Origin: an uncultured Oscillospiraceae bacterium
GTDB taxonomy: Bacteria > Bacillota > Clostridia > Oscillospirales > Oscillospiraceae
Reading direction: 5' to 3'
NCBI GenBank assembly: GCA_934511545.1
Contig: CAKSWM010000040.1
Span: forward strand, 1-9,467
Length of the DNA: 9,467 bases
The translations under genes and the position numbers were made by a program. This document shows positions 1 to 6,648 of this stretch, piece after piece. The notes below the pieces were generated by a model that was not told the origin of the DNA, did not search any database, and saw only the letters and a list, made by a program, of their open reading frames with translations. Within the stretch, counting starts at the first letter, position 1. The number at the start of each line of letters is the position of its first letter.

Positions 1-2274
1 ATCAACGCCGGCTTCGGCGGCCATCAGGTAGGCTGCGACCTGGTTTCCGCTGGTGTCGTGGCTGTGGAGATGGATCGGCAGACCGACCTCCTCCTTGAGT
101 GTCTTGACCAGCTTCTTGGCGGCATAGGGCTTGAGCAGGCCGGACATATCCTTGATGGCAAGAATGTGAGCGCCGCGCTTTTCAAGCTCCTTGGCAAGAT
201 TGACATAGTACTGGAGAGTGTATTTGTCGCGCTTGGGATCGAGAATGTCGCCGGTGTAGCACATCGTGGCCTCGGCGATCTTGTTGCAGGATGCGGCCTC
301 TTCAAGGCTGATCTCCATGCCGGGGATCCAGTTCAGGCTGTCGAACACGCGGAACACGTCGATGCCGCTCTTTGCGGACTCGCGCACGAAGGCGCGGATG
401 ACGTTGTCGGGATAGTTGGCATAACCGACGGCGTTTGCGCCGCGGAGAAGCATCTGGAACGGGATATTGGGAATGCTGCGGCGCAGCAGGTCGATGCGCT
501 CCCAGGGATCCTCATAGAGATAACGGTATGCGACGTCGAAGGTCGCGCCGCCCCACATTTCAAGAGAGAAGCAGTCGGCCAGCATCTCCGCGGTCGCCGC
601 ACTGCCCTTGACCATATCGCGGGTGCGGACACGGGTTGCCAGCAGGGACTGGTGGGCGTCGCGCATGGTGGTGTCGGTTATGAGAAGCTTTTTCTGGCCG
701 AGCACCCAGTCGCGTACGGCCTCGGGACCCTTCTCGTCGAGCATCTGCTTGAGACCGGGCTTGGGGCCCTCGCCGGTGACCTTCGGGAAACGCGGCGTGT
801 CGTACATCTTCTTGCCCGCGGAGGGGTCGTTGACGACAATATTGCCGATGTATTTGAGCATCTTGGTGGCTCTGTCCTTGGGGTCGGGGATATCGAAAAG
901 CTCCGGGGTTTCGTCGATGAAGCGGGTGTGGCAGCGTCCGGCCTTAAAATCGGGGTGATTGAGGATGTTGCTGATGAAGGCCATGTTGGTCTTGACGCCG
1001 CGCACGCGGGTCTCGCCGAGGGAGCGGAGGCACTTGCGGATAGTGCCGTCAAAGGTGTTGTCCGCACAGGTTATCTTGACAAGCAGGCTGTCATAGTATG
1101 GACTGATCTCGCTGCCGGAATAGGCGTTGCCGCCGTCAAGGCGGACGCCGAAGCCGCCGCCGGATTCATAGGCGGTGATTTTGCCGGTGTCCGGGGCGAA
1201 GTTGTTTTCGGGATCCTCGGTCGTTACGCGGCACTGGATGGCATATCCGCGGACGGAAACGTCCTCCTGCCTGCTGATGCCGATCATCGGGTCGGACAGG
1301 GGCTTGCCCTCTGCAATCAGAAGCTGGGAACGGACGATGTCAACGCCGGTGACCATCTCGGTGACGGTGTGCTCGACCTGGATGCGGGGGTTCATCTCGA
1401 TAAAGTAGTGGTTGCCGTTGCGGTCAACAAGGAACTCGACGGTGCCGGCGCTGACATAGCCGACCTCGCGGGCGATCTTGACGGCGTCCGCGCAGAGCTC
1501 CTCGCGCTTCTCGACGGGCAGCGAGAAAGCGGGCGTGAACTCGACGACCTTCTGGTAGCGGCGCTGAAGTGAGCAGTCGCGCTCGTAGAGATGGACGATG
1601 TTGCCGTAGTTATCCGCGAGGATCTGGACCTCGATGTGCTTGGGCTGAACGAGATATTTTTCGATGAAGATGTCGCTGCTGCCGAAAGCCTTCTCGGCCT
1701 CGGAGCGGACGAGCGGGAAGTTTGCGAGCACCTCGGCCTCGGTGTCGCAGCGGCGCATGCCGCGTCCGCCGCCGCCGGCGGCAGCCTTCAGGATAACGGG
1801 GAAACCAAACTCCTTTGCCATCTGGAGCGCCTCGTCCGCGCTCTTGAGCGGCTCAAGGCAGCCGGGGATGGTGGGAACGCCGCAGCGCTTTGCGATGTCC
1901 TTTGCGCTGAGTTTGTCGCCCATCTGCGCCAGAACGCTGGACGGAGGGCCGACAAAGACGATCCCGGCCTCTTCGCAGGCACGGGCAAACTCCGCGTTCT
2001 CGGAAAGAAAGCCGTATCCGGGGTGGATGGCGTCGACGTTCTTGCGCTTGGCAAGGTCGATTATTTCGTCAATGGCGAGATATGCGCCGAGCGGGCTGAG
2101 GTTTTCGCCGATGAGGTAGGACTCGTCGGCCTTGGTGCGGAACTGGGAATAGATGTCCTCCTTGGAGTAGATCGCAACTGTGCTCAAGCCAACATCATAG
2201 CAGGCGCGCAGAACACGAACGGCGATCTCGCCGCGGTTTGCGACCAAAACTTTTTTAATGGGTTTTTCGGGCAT
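1..2274 (-). CDS. pyc: Pyruvate carboxylase, N-terminal 758 residues (3' end outside window)
   Basis: This biotin enzyme makes oxaloacetate from pyruvate, bicarbonate and ATP in the cytoplasm (anaplerosis). The start is the ATG at 2274, preceded by AAGGTGG eight bases upstream. The biotin carboxylase domain fills about residues 1-450: VANRGEIAVR near the N-terminus, a glycine-rich ATP-grasp loop beginning at Lys163 (KAAAGGGGRGMR) and the catalytic EMNPRIQVEHTVTE at 293-306. The carboxyltransferase domain begins near residue 530 with DTTMRDAHQSLLATRVRT at 534. Asp539, Lys708 (in KDMSGLLKP, the lysine carboxylated in this family), His737 and His739 (HLHSHD) fit the metal ligands. The full enzyme has about 1,150 residues, so the rest of the carboxyltransferase domain and the biotin carrier domain should lie beyond base 1. 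The frame is open and motifs stay in register from 2274 to 1. A stand-alone oxaloacetate decarboxylase subunit is excluded by the fused biotin carboxylase domain. Confidence 0.97.
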   Translation of the reverse strand, partial: MPEKPIKKVLVANRGEIAVRVLRACYDVGLSTVAIYSKEDIYSQFRTKADESYLIGENLSPLGAYLAIDEIIDLAKRKNVDAIHPGYGFLSENAEFARACEEAGIVFVGPPSSVLAQMGDKLSAKDIAKRCGVPTIPGCLEPLKSADEALQMAKEFGFPVILKAAAGGGGRGMRRCDTEAEVLANFPLVRSEAEKAFGSSDIFIEKYLVQPKHIEVQILADNYGNIVHLYERDCSLQRRYQKVVEFTPAFSLPVEKREELCADAVKIAREVGYVSAGTVEFLVDRNGNHYFIEMNPRIQVEHTVTEMVTGVDIVRSQLLIAEGKPLSDPMIGISRQEDVSVRGYAIQCRVTTEDPENNFAPDTGKITAYESGGGFGVRLDGGNAYSGSEISPYYDSLLVKITCADNTFDGTIRKCLRSLGETRVRGVKTNMAFISNILNHPDFKAGRCHTRFIDETPELFDIPDPKDRATKMLKYIGNIVVNDPSAGKKMYDTPRFPKVTGEGPKPGLKQMLDEKGPEAVRDWVLGQKKLLITDTTMRDAHQSLLATRVRTRDMVKGSAATAEMLADCFSLEMWGGATFDVAYRYLYEDPWERIDLLRRSIPNIPFQMLLRGANAVGYANYPDNVIRAFVRESAKSGIDVFRVFDSLNWIPGMEISLEEAASCNKIAEATMCYTGDILDPKRDKYTLQYYVNLAKELEKRGAHILAIKDMSGLLKPYAAKKLVKTLKEEVGLPIHLHSHDTSGNQVAAYLMAAEAGVD

Positions 2275-2360
2275 TTTAATTTCCACCTTATGTCAATGAA
2301 TTTGCAAGACGTGATGATGCGAATTGCAAAAATGGCCTTGCGTAGAGGTTGTATGATACA

Positions 2361-2389
2361 ATTATAGCTGACATATAATAAAATCACAA
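2361..2389 (-). promoter_or_regulatory. Sigma-A-type promoter of the pyruvate carboxylase gene
   Basis: On the minus strand TTGTGA (2389-2384) is followed after exactly 17 bases by a perfect TATAAT (2366-2361). Transcription would start near 2354, giving a leader of about 80 bases before the ATG at 2274. The -35 box matches the consensus at four of six positions, so an activator could help. Two dyads lie directly upstream (2390-2401 and 2404-2432). I saw no terminator or riboswitch in the leader. Confidence 0.72.
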
Positions 2390-2401
2390 GAACTTTAGTT
2401 C
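2390..2401. repeat. Small dyad abutting the pyc -35 box
   Basis: GAACT-TT-AGTTC is a perfect inverted repeat with 5-bp arms. Its centre falls about 41.5 bases upstream of the predicted pyc transcription start, a usual place for an activator that touches RNA polymerase. The symmetry and position are seen; a binding protein is inferred, and a 5-bp dyad can arise by chance. Confidence 0.35.
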
Positions 2402-2403
2402 GG

Positions 2404-2432
2404 TTTTGGCTCTTTTGGAAAGACCGCCAAAA
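2404..2432. repeat. 12-bp interrupted inverted repeat upstream of pyc
   Basis: TTTTGGC+TCTTT (2404-2415), a three-base loop TGG, then AAAGA (2419-2423), a CC bulge and GCCAAAA (2426-2432) form a stem of 12 pairs. It lies outside both predicted transcripts (pyc starts near 2354, the ATPase leader near 2620), so it is more likely a DNA site than an RNA structure. It is not a terminator: on both strands the 5' arm begins with T and the 3' arm ends with A, and no T tract follows. The centre is about 63 bases upstream of the pyc start, suggesting an operator or activator site. Confidence 0.45.
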
Positions 2433-2578
2433 TGTAGGCGATTCAAGGGTTATAAAATATCTAATTGTACATTATGATTATTTGGGACGTTATTACATGT
2501 ATGATACGTTTCAAGGCAAAATGACGGAAGCAGTGCATGGACATTGCCGGAAATACGGCGTCTTTGGGGGCGGTGTGC
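2433..2578. other. AT-rich spacer between two divergent promoters, no gene seen
   Basis: Together with the promoters, dyads and leader listed separately, this stretch makes up the roughly 510-base gap between the starts of pyc (2274) and the ATPase (2785). It holds no convincing gene. A 28-codon open frame (2521-2607) has only a weak AAGG upstream and runs into the -10 box of the ATPase promoter, so I do not call it. A short GCCG/CGGC hairpin lies near 2546-2561. Base composition is clearly more AT-rich at the left end than in the flanking genes. Confidence 0.6.
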
Positions 2579-2594
2579 GGGCTATTGACAGCCC
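2579..2594. repeat. Dyad enclosing the -35 box of the ATPase promoter
   Basis: GGGCT-ATTGAC-AGCCC is a perfect 5-bp inverted repeat whose spacer contains most of the TTGACA box (2585-2590). A protein bound here would block RNA polymerase, so it could be a repressor operator (inference). The arms are short, so chance is possible. Confidence 0.35.
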
Positions 2595-2613
2595 AAAGCT
2601 AATGTGATATGAT
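2585..2613 (+). promoter_or_regulatory. Strong sigma-A-type promoter of the riboswitch-ATPase transcript
   Basis: A perfect TTGACA (2585-2590), a 17-base spacer and TATGAT (2608-2613) are present, and TGA directly before the -10 box gives an extended -10 (TGnTATGAT). Transcription should start near 2620, a few bases before the riboswitch P1 strand. A near-consensus promoter suits a gene controlled mainly by premature termination in its leader. Confidence 0.88.
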
Positions 2614-2622
2614 ATGCACCAC

Positions 2623-2757
2623 ATCCCATGTGAGGGAGTAGTCAGCCGCTTTCGGGCGGTTTCCAAGTCAACAATCATGTTCGGCCTTTGCGGTCGTTCT
2701 GGCTTGCATTAAATGACCAGACTCACGGATAGGCAAATGTCTATCCGTGAGTTTTTT
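2623..2757 (+). promoter_or_regulatory. yybP-ykoY (Mn2+) riboswitch with transcription-terminator platform
   Basis: The aptamer spans about 2630-2726 and folds as a four-way junction. P1 is GTGAG (2630-2634) with CTCAC (2722-2726), extendable by ATCC (2623-2626) with GGAT (2727-2730). The conserved GGGAGTAG follows at 2634-2641. P2 is 2644-2649 with 2656-2661. P3 is AAG (2665-2667) with CTT (2686-2688), topped by AACA/TGTT, with the family-like GTC...CGGC internal loop. P4 is GGTCGTT (2692-2698) with AATGACC (2712-2718). AGA before the 3' P1 strand matches the family's AGA-CC junction. The 3' P1 strand is also part of the 5' arm of the terminator at 2721-2757, so metal-stabilised P1 should prevent termination: an ON switch. 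Known members sense Mn2+ and often precede Mn2+ exporters, including P-type ATPases such as Lactococcus YoaB. Motifs and pairing are seen; ligand identity is taken from the family. Confidence 0.88.
2721..2757 (+). terminator. Intrinsic terminator forming the riboswitch expression platform
   Basis: ACTCACGGATAG (2721-2732) pairs perfectly with CTATCCGTGAGT (2741-2752) around an eight-base loop, and six T residues run from 2752 to 2757. Bases 2722-2726, and optionally 2727-2730, also form the 3' side of aptamer helix P1, so the two structures exclude each other. Confidence 0.92.
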
Positions 2758-2770
2758 GTTATTATCAGTA

Positions 2771-2787
2771 AAGGAGAAGGCAAATTG
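2771..2787 (+). promoter_or_regulatory. Ribosome binding site that fixes a TTG start
   Basis: AAGGAG (2771-2776) stands eight bases before TTG (2785-2787), just after the riboswitch terminator. The frame remains open upstream to an ATG at 2713, but that codon is inside the aptamer (P4 strand) and the intervening bases encode the terminator, so it cannot be the normal start. There is no ATG in frame next to this ribosome binding site. Confidence 0.85.
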
Positions 2788-5445
2788 GATTTTTATCGTT
2801 CAACTGTCGAAGAGACTCTTCTGGAGCTCGAAAGTACACCGTCCGGGCTGAGCGGCGCGCAGGCGCAGAAAAGGCTGGACGAAAAGGGCAGAAACAAGCT
2901 TGCGGAGGGAAAAAGCACGCCGCTTATTGTGCGCTTTTTCCAACAGATGGCGGATCCCATGATCCTCATACTTATTGCTGCGGCGGTCATTTCCGGTATA
3001 ACATCAGTATATTCGGGGGAGAGCCTTACCGATGTCATCATTATTCTTGCCGTCGTTATAATAAACGCCGTTCTCGGCGTTTATCAGGAGAGCAAGGCGG
3101 AGAAAGCGATCGAGGCTCTTCAGCAGATGGCGGCCGCCACGAGCAGGGTGATGCGCGGCGGAAAGGTATGCGTCATTCACAGCGAGGAGATAGTTCCGGG
3201 CGACGTTGTGCTGCTTGAGGCGGGTGACGCCGTGCCCGCGGACGGCCGCGTGATTGAAAGTGCGTCGCTCCAGATAGAGGAAGCGGCGCTGACCGGCGAG
3301 AGCGTTCCCGTCAGCAAAATGACCGAGGTCATCAGCGGCGACGGGGATGTCGCTCTCGGCGATCGTAAGAATATGGCCTATATGGGCAGCACCGTCGTCT
3401 ACGGCCGCGGCGCAATGGTCGTGACGGGAACGGGAATGGACACCGAGATGGGCAGAATAGCCGACGCGCTGGCGAATGCCAAGGAAGGGCAGACTCCGCT
3501 TCAGAAAAAGCTTGCCCAGCTGTCGAAGGTGCTGACGTATCTCGTTCTCGGCATATGCGTCGTTATCTTTGCCATCGGCGTGCTGCGCGCCGGAACGCTG
3601 AACGGAAGCGTTCTTCTCAATACCTTTATGGTTGCCGTCTCGCTTGCCGTTGCCGCGATACCGGAGGGCCTTGCCGCCGTCGTGACGATAGTCCTGTCCA
3701 TCGGCGTTACGAATATGTCAAAGCGGAACGCGATAATCCGCAAGCTGACGGCGGTCGAGACGCTTGGCTGCGCTCAGATCATATGTTCCGACAAAACCGG
3801 CACGCTGACGCAGAACCGGATGACCGTGGTCGAGAACCGGTCCGACGATGAAAAGCTGCTGGCAACGGCGATGGCGCTCTGCTCCGATGCGGAGCTGGAC
3901 GAGAACGGCGTCGTTACGGGCGAGCCGACGGAGGCGGCGCTCGTCGCGTGGGCGAACACGCTGGGGCTGCCGAAGCCGGAGCTGAAGCGGCGCTATCCGC
4001 GCACGGGCGAGGCGCCGTTTGACAGCATCAGAAAGATGATGAGCACGGTGCACGCCTCCGAACAAGGCGTGATACAGTTTACCAAGGGCGCGCCGGACGA
4101 GGTGCTCAGGGTCTGCACGAGGTATCTTGAAAACGGCGAGGAAAAGCCCATGACGGAGGAAAAGCGGGCTTCCATCCTCGCAGAGAACAAGGCGATGGCC
4201 GACAAGGCGCTGCGCGTGCTTGCCGGGGCCTTCCGCAGATGGGACTCCGAGCCGGAAAACAGCAGTGCGGAGGAGCTTGAAAAGGATCTGTGCTATATCG
4301 GCATCGAGGGCATGATAGACCCCGTGCGCCCCGAGGTCAAGGACGCGATAGTAAAATGCCGTTCCGCCGGCATACGTCCGATAATGATAACGGGCGACCA
4401 TATCGACACAGCCAAGGCGATAGCGTCCGAGCTCGGCATACTCGAGCCCGGTATGAGGGCCGTGACGGGAGCGGAGATCGGAAAGATGAGCGACGAAGAG
4501 TTCGGGCGCGTTTTCCGGGACATATCGGTATATGCGCGCGTCCAGCCTGAGCATAAAACGCGCATCGTGAACGCCTGGCGCAATGCCGGTTACGTTACCG
4601 CGATGACCGGCGACGGCGTGAACGACGCACCTAGCATCAAGGCCGCCGATATCGGCATCGGCATGGGCATCACCGGCACGGACGTTACAAAGAACGTGGC
4701 CGACATGGTGCTCGCGGACGACAATTTTGCCACGATCGTCGGCGCCGTCGAAGAGGGCCGAAGGATATATGACAACATCCGCAAGGCGATACAGTTCCTG
4801 CTCAGCTCCAATATGAGCGAGGTGCTGTCCATCTTCGCGGCGACGCTGATGGGCTTTACGATACTCGAGCCCGTGCACCTTCTCTGGATAAACCTGATAA
4901 CCGACTGCTTCCCCGCGCTGGCTCTGGGCGTTGAAAAGGCGGAGGGAGATGTTATGAGCCGCGCCCCGCGCGACCCGAAGGCGGGCGTATTTTCGGAGGG
5001 TATGGGCACGGACGTGGCCTATCAGGGCGTGGTCATCACGCTCCTGACGCTGGCGGCGTATTTCATCGGGCACTTTATGGAGAACGACGTCTGGGCCATG
5101 ACCGACAGCGCGGACGGCACGACCATGGCTTTTCTGACTATGAGCTTCGCGGAGATATTCCACAGCTTCAACATGCGCTCGCAGCGCAGCAGCATGTTTG
5201 CGCTGGGCTCGATGAACAGAGCGCTCAACTGGGCGGCGCTGGGCTCCTTCCTGTGCACGCTGGGCGTTATCGAGATACCCTTCCTTGCAGACGCTTTTGG
5301 CTTTGCGCACATCAATGCCGTTGAGTGCCTGACCGCGATCGGCCTTGGATTCTGCATAGTTCCAATAGTCGAACTGGTCAAGTTTTTCCAGCGGAAAACG
5401 CGGAAGCGTTCCTCCGGGAAAACTGGAAAGAGCGTAAATAAATAA
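2785..5445 (+). CDS. P-type (type IIA) Ca2+/Mn2+-transporting ATPase
   Basis: This 886-residue inner-membrane pump expels divalent cations using ATP. It has the full family length (about 880-920) and domain order: two N-terminal membrane helices (about 45-100), actuator loop TGES at 170-173, helices M3-M4 with PEGL at 293-296, phosphorylated Asp336 in DKTGT, nucleotide-binding KGAP at 434-437, hinge TGDGVND at 608-614, then six C-terminal helices. By alignment with SERCA, ligands of both Ca2+ sites look conserved: Val289, Ala290, Ile292 and Glu294 in M4; Asn676 and Glu679 in M5; Asn703, Thr706 and Asp707 in M6; and Glu790 in M8. The Mn2+ riboswitch in its leader argues for Mn2+ export, as for Lactococcus YoaB. 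Substrate preference (Ca2+, Mn2+ or both) cannot be settled from sequence. The start is TTG 2785, chosen for its ribosome binding site. The C-terminus is a short basic, probably cytoplasmic tail. Confidence 0.95.
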   Translation: MDFYRSTVEETLLELESTPSGLSGAQAQKRLDEKGRNKLAEGKSTPLIVRFFQQMADPMILILIAAAVISGITSVYSGESLTDVIIILAVVIINAVLGVYQESKAEKAIEALQQMAAATSRVMRGGKVCVIHSEEIVPGDVVLLEAGDAVPADGRVIESASLQIEEAALTGESVPVSKMTEVISGDGDVALGDRKNMAYMGSTVVYGRGAMVVTGTGMDTEMGRIADALANAKEGQTPLQKKLAQLSKVLTYLVLGICVVIFAIGVLRAGTLNGSVLLNTFMVAVSLAVAAIPEGLAAVVTIVLSIGVTNMSKRNAIIRKLTAVETLGCAQIICSDKTGTLTQNRMTVVENRSDDEKLLATAMALCSDAELDENGVVTGEPTEAALVAWANTLGLPKPELKRRYPRTGEAPFDSIRKMMSTVHASEQGVIQFTKGAPDEVLRVCTRYLENGEEKPMTEEKRASILAENKAMADKALRVLAGAFRRWDSEPENSSAEELEKDLCYIGIEGMIDPVRPEVKDAIVKCRSAGIRPIMITGDHIDTAKAIASELGILEPGMRAVTGAEIGKMSDEEFGRVFRDISVYARVQPEHKTRIVNAWRNAGYVTAMTGDGVNDAPSIKAADIGIGMGITGTDVTKNVADMVLADDNFATIVGAVEEGRRIYDNIRKAIQFLLSSNMSEVLSIFAATLMGFTILEPVHLLWINLITDCFPALALGVEKAEGDVMSRAPRDPKAGVFSEGMGTDVAYQGVVITLLTLAAYFIGHFMENDVWAMTDSADGTTMAFLTMSFAEIFHSFNMRSQRSSMFALGSMNRALNWAALGSFLCTLGVIEIPFLADAFGFAHINAVECLTAIGLGFCIVPIVELVKFFQRKTRKRSSGKTGKSVNK

Positions 5446-5456
5446 AAACCTGACTG

Positions 5457-5495
5457 AGCGTCGGCTTGAGCTTCTTAAAAAGCCGGCGCTTGTTT
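5457..5495 (+). terminator. Probable intrinsic terminator after the ATPase gene
   Basis: AGCGTCGGCTT (5457-5467) pairs with AAGCCGGCGCT (5480-5490), 11 pairs with one G-U, starting 12 bases after the TAA stop. The following TGTTT is a poor T tract, so termination may be incomplete. Confidence 0.7.
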
Positions 5496-5518
5496 CAGTT
5501 CAGTAAAGAGAACGCATG

Positions 5519-5549
5519 TCCGGCAGGCTCTTGCCGCGCGGAGTTTTTT
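5519..5549 (+). terminator. Possible second, tandem terminator
   Basis: CGGCA (5521-5525) pairs with TGCCG (5532-5536), and the outer TCC/GGA (5519-5521 with 5540-5542) can extend the fold across a bulge. Six T residues follow at 5544-5549. It would back up the weak-tailed hairpin at 5457-5495 and insulate the aldolase operon, whose -35 box begins two bases later. The imperfect stem lowers confidence. Confidence 0.45.
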
Positions 5550-5550
5550 G

Positions 5551-5579
5551 TTGCCATGACTGCGTTTGCAGAGTATAAT
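5551..5579 (+). promoter_or_regulatory. Sigma-A-type promoter of the aldolase-regulator operon
   Basis: TTGCCA (5551-5556; five of six consensus bases), a 17-base spacer and a perfect TATAAT (5574-5579) are present. Transcription should begin near 5586, about 30 bases before the ATG at 5617. An in-frame ATG at 5566 falls between the two promoter boxes and so would not be transcribed from this promoter. Confidence 0.82.
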
Positions 5580-5616
5580 CCAAAGCGTATGCAAAGATAT
5601 ATCAGAGGTTTTTACG

Positions 5617-6648
5617 ATGATAAGATTTGAATGTGATTACTGCGAGGGCGCGCATGAGAAGATCATGCAGCGGCTCTGCGAAACGAATATGGAACAGACT
5701 CCCGGCTACGGCGAAGACGCTCACTGCGCGCACGCGCGCGAGCTGATAAGGCAGGCCTGCGGCGCTCTGGAGGCGGATGTGCATTTTCTCGTCGGCGGGA
5801 CCCAGACCAACACGACGGTCATAACCGCGGCTCTGCGCCCTCACCAGGGTGTCATATCCGCGGTATCGGGGCACATCAGCGCGCACGAGACCGGCGCGAT
5901 AGAGGCGCGCGGGCACAAGGTGCTGACGCTTCCGTCCGCCGACGGAAGGATAACCGCCGGACAGGTGAGAAGGCTCTGCGAAGAGCACCGCGGCGATGCA
6001 AACCGCGAACATCTCGTTCAGCCGGGAATGGTGTACATCTCTTATCCGACAGAGAACGGGACCATATACACGAGGGCGGAACTGGAATCGCTTTACGAGA
6101 CCTGCCGCGAATATTCTCTGCCGCTGTTTATCGACGGCGCGCGTCTCGGCTACGGCCTTGCGGCGGAGGGGAGCGGCCTGACGCTGGCGGATATGGCGGC
6201 GCTATGCGATGTTTTCTATATCGGCGGCACAAAGGTCGGCGCACTGTTCGGCGAGGCCGTTGTCATACCGAACCCTGAGTTGAAACGCGATTTCCGCTAT
6301 TACATCAAGCAGTGCGGCGGTATGCTGGCAAAGGGGCGGATGCTTGGAGTGCAGTTCGAGGTCCTGTTCGAGGACGGACTGTATTTTGACATATCGCGCC
6401 GCGCGGTGGAGCTGGCGCAGCGTCTGCGCCGTGCGTTCGAGGAAGCGGGCTTTGCGATGCTGTTCGACTCCCCGACGAACCAGCAGTATCCGATACTGCC
6501 CGATGAGCTGATAGAAAGTCTTGGCAAAAAATACAGCTTTTCCTTCTGGCAGCGCGTGGACGAAAGCCGCAGCGCCGTGCGCTTCTGCACCAGCTGGGCG
6601 ACGAGAGAGGAAAATGTTGATGCGCTCATAGCGGATATAGGCAAATGA
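5617..6648 (+). CDS. Threonine aldolase family PLP enzyme (beta-eliminating lyase fold)
   Basis: This 343-residue protein is a fold-type-I pyridoxal-phosphate enzyme, probably cleaving L-threonine or L-allo-threonine to glycine and acetaldehyde in the cytoplasm. Length fits low-specificity L-threonine aldolases (about 335-350). Visible motifs are GTQTN at 61-65 (phosphate-binding loop), His86 in SGH (ring-stacking histidine position), Asp173 and Arg176 in FIDGAR (Asp binds the PLP nitrogen), Lys206 in GGTK (Schiff-base lysine) and Arg322 in VRFCTSW (substrate carboxylate). The N-terminal stretch with CDYCEGAH and GYGED is typical of a Firmicute subgroup. ATG 5617 is preferred because AGAGG lies eight bases upstream and the promoter sits just before it. 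The stop overlaps the next start (ATGA), so the regulator is translationally coupled. Family membership is sure; the exact substrate is not, and another beta-hydroxy or beta-eliminating amino acid is possible. Confidence 0.88.
   Translation: MIRFECDYCEGAHEKIMQRLCETNMEQTPGYGEDAHCAHARELIRQACGALEADVHFLVGGTQTNTTVITAALRPHQGVISAVSGHISAHETGAIEARGHKVLTLPSADGRITAGQVRRLCEEHRGDANREHLVQPGMVYISYPTENGTIYTRAELESLYETCREYSLPLFIDGARLGYGLAAEGSGLTLADMAALCDVFYIGGTKVGALFGEAVVIPNPELKRDFRYYIKQCGGMLAKGRMLGVQFEVLFEDGLYFDISRRAVELAQRLRRAFEEAGFAMLFDSPTNQQYPILPDELIESLGKKYSFSFWQRVDESRSAVRFCTSWATREENVDALIADIGK

Noticed and set aside
58..2367. Long open frames on the plus strand (504 and 258 codons) opposite pyruvate carboxylase
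   Set aside because: They are codon-register antisense shadows of a GC-rich gene. The minus-strand frame carries every pyruvate carboxylase motif in order, and the plus-strand translations show no recognisable domain or ribosome binding site.
2404..2432. Hairpin considered as an intrinsic terminator
   Set aside because: Neither strand has a T tract after the stem (both 3' arms end in AAAA), and no gene ends nearby on either strand.
2521..2607. 28-codon open frame upstream of the ATPase leader
   Set aside because: It has only a weak AAGG upstream, no visible promoter, a Gly-rich meaningless translation, and it overlaps the ATPase promoter boxes.
3718..5310. 530-codon open frame on the minus strand within the ATPase gene
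   Set aside because: It is antisense to a gene with all P-type ATPase motifs; its translation is Arg/His-rich with no domain, as expected from complementary GC-rich codons.
5566..5616. Upstream ATG 5566 as the start of the threonine aldolase-family gene
   Set aside because: It lies between the -35 and -10 boxes of the predicted promoter, lacks a ribosome binding site and adds 17 residues not typical of the family; ATG 5617 has AGAGG eight bases upstream.
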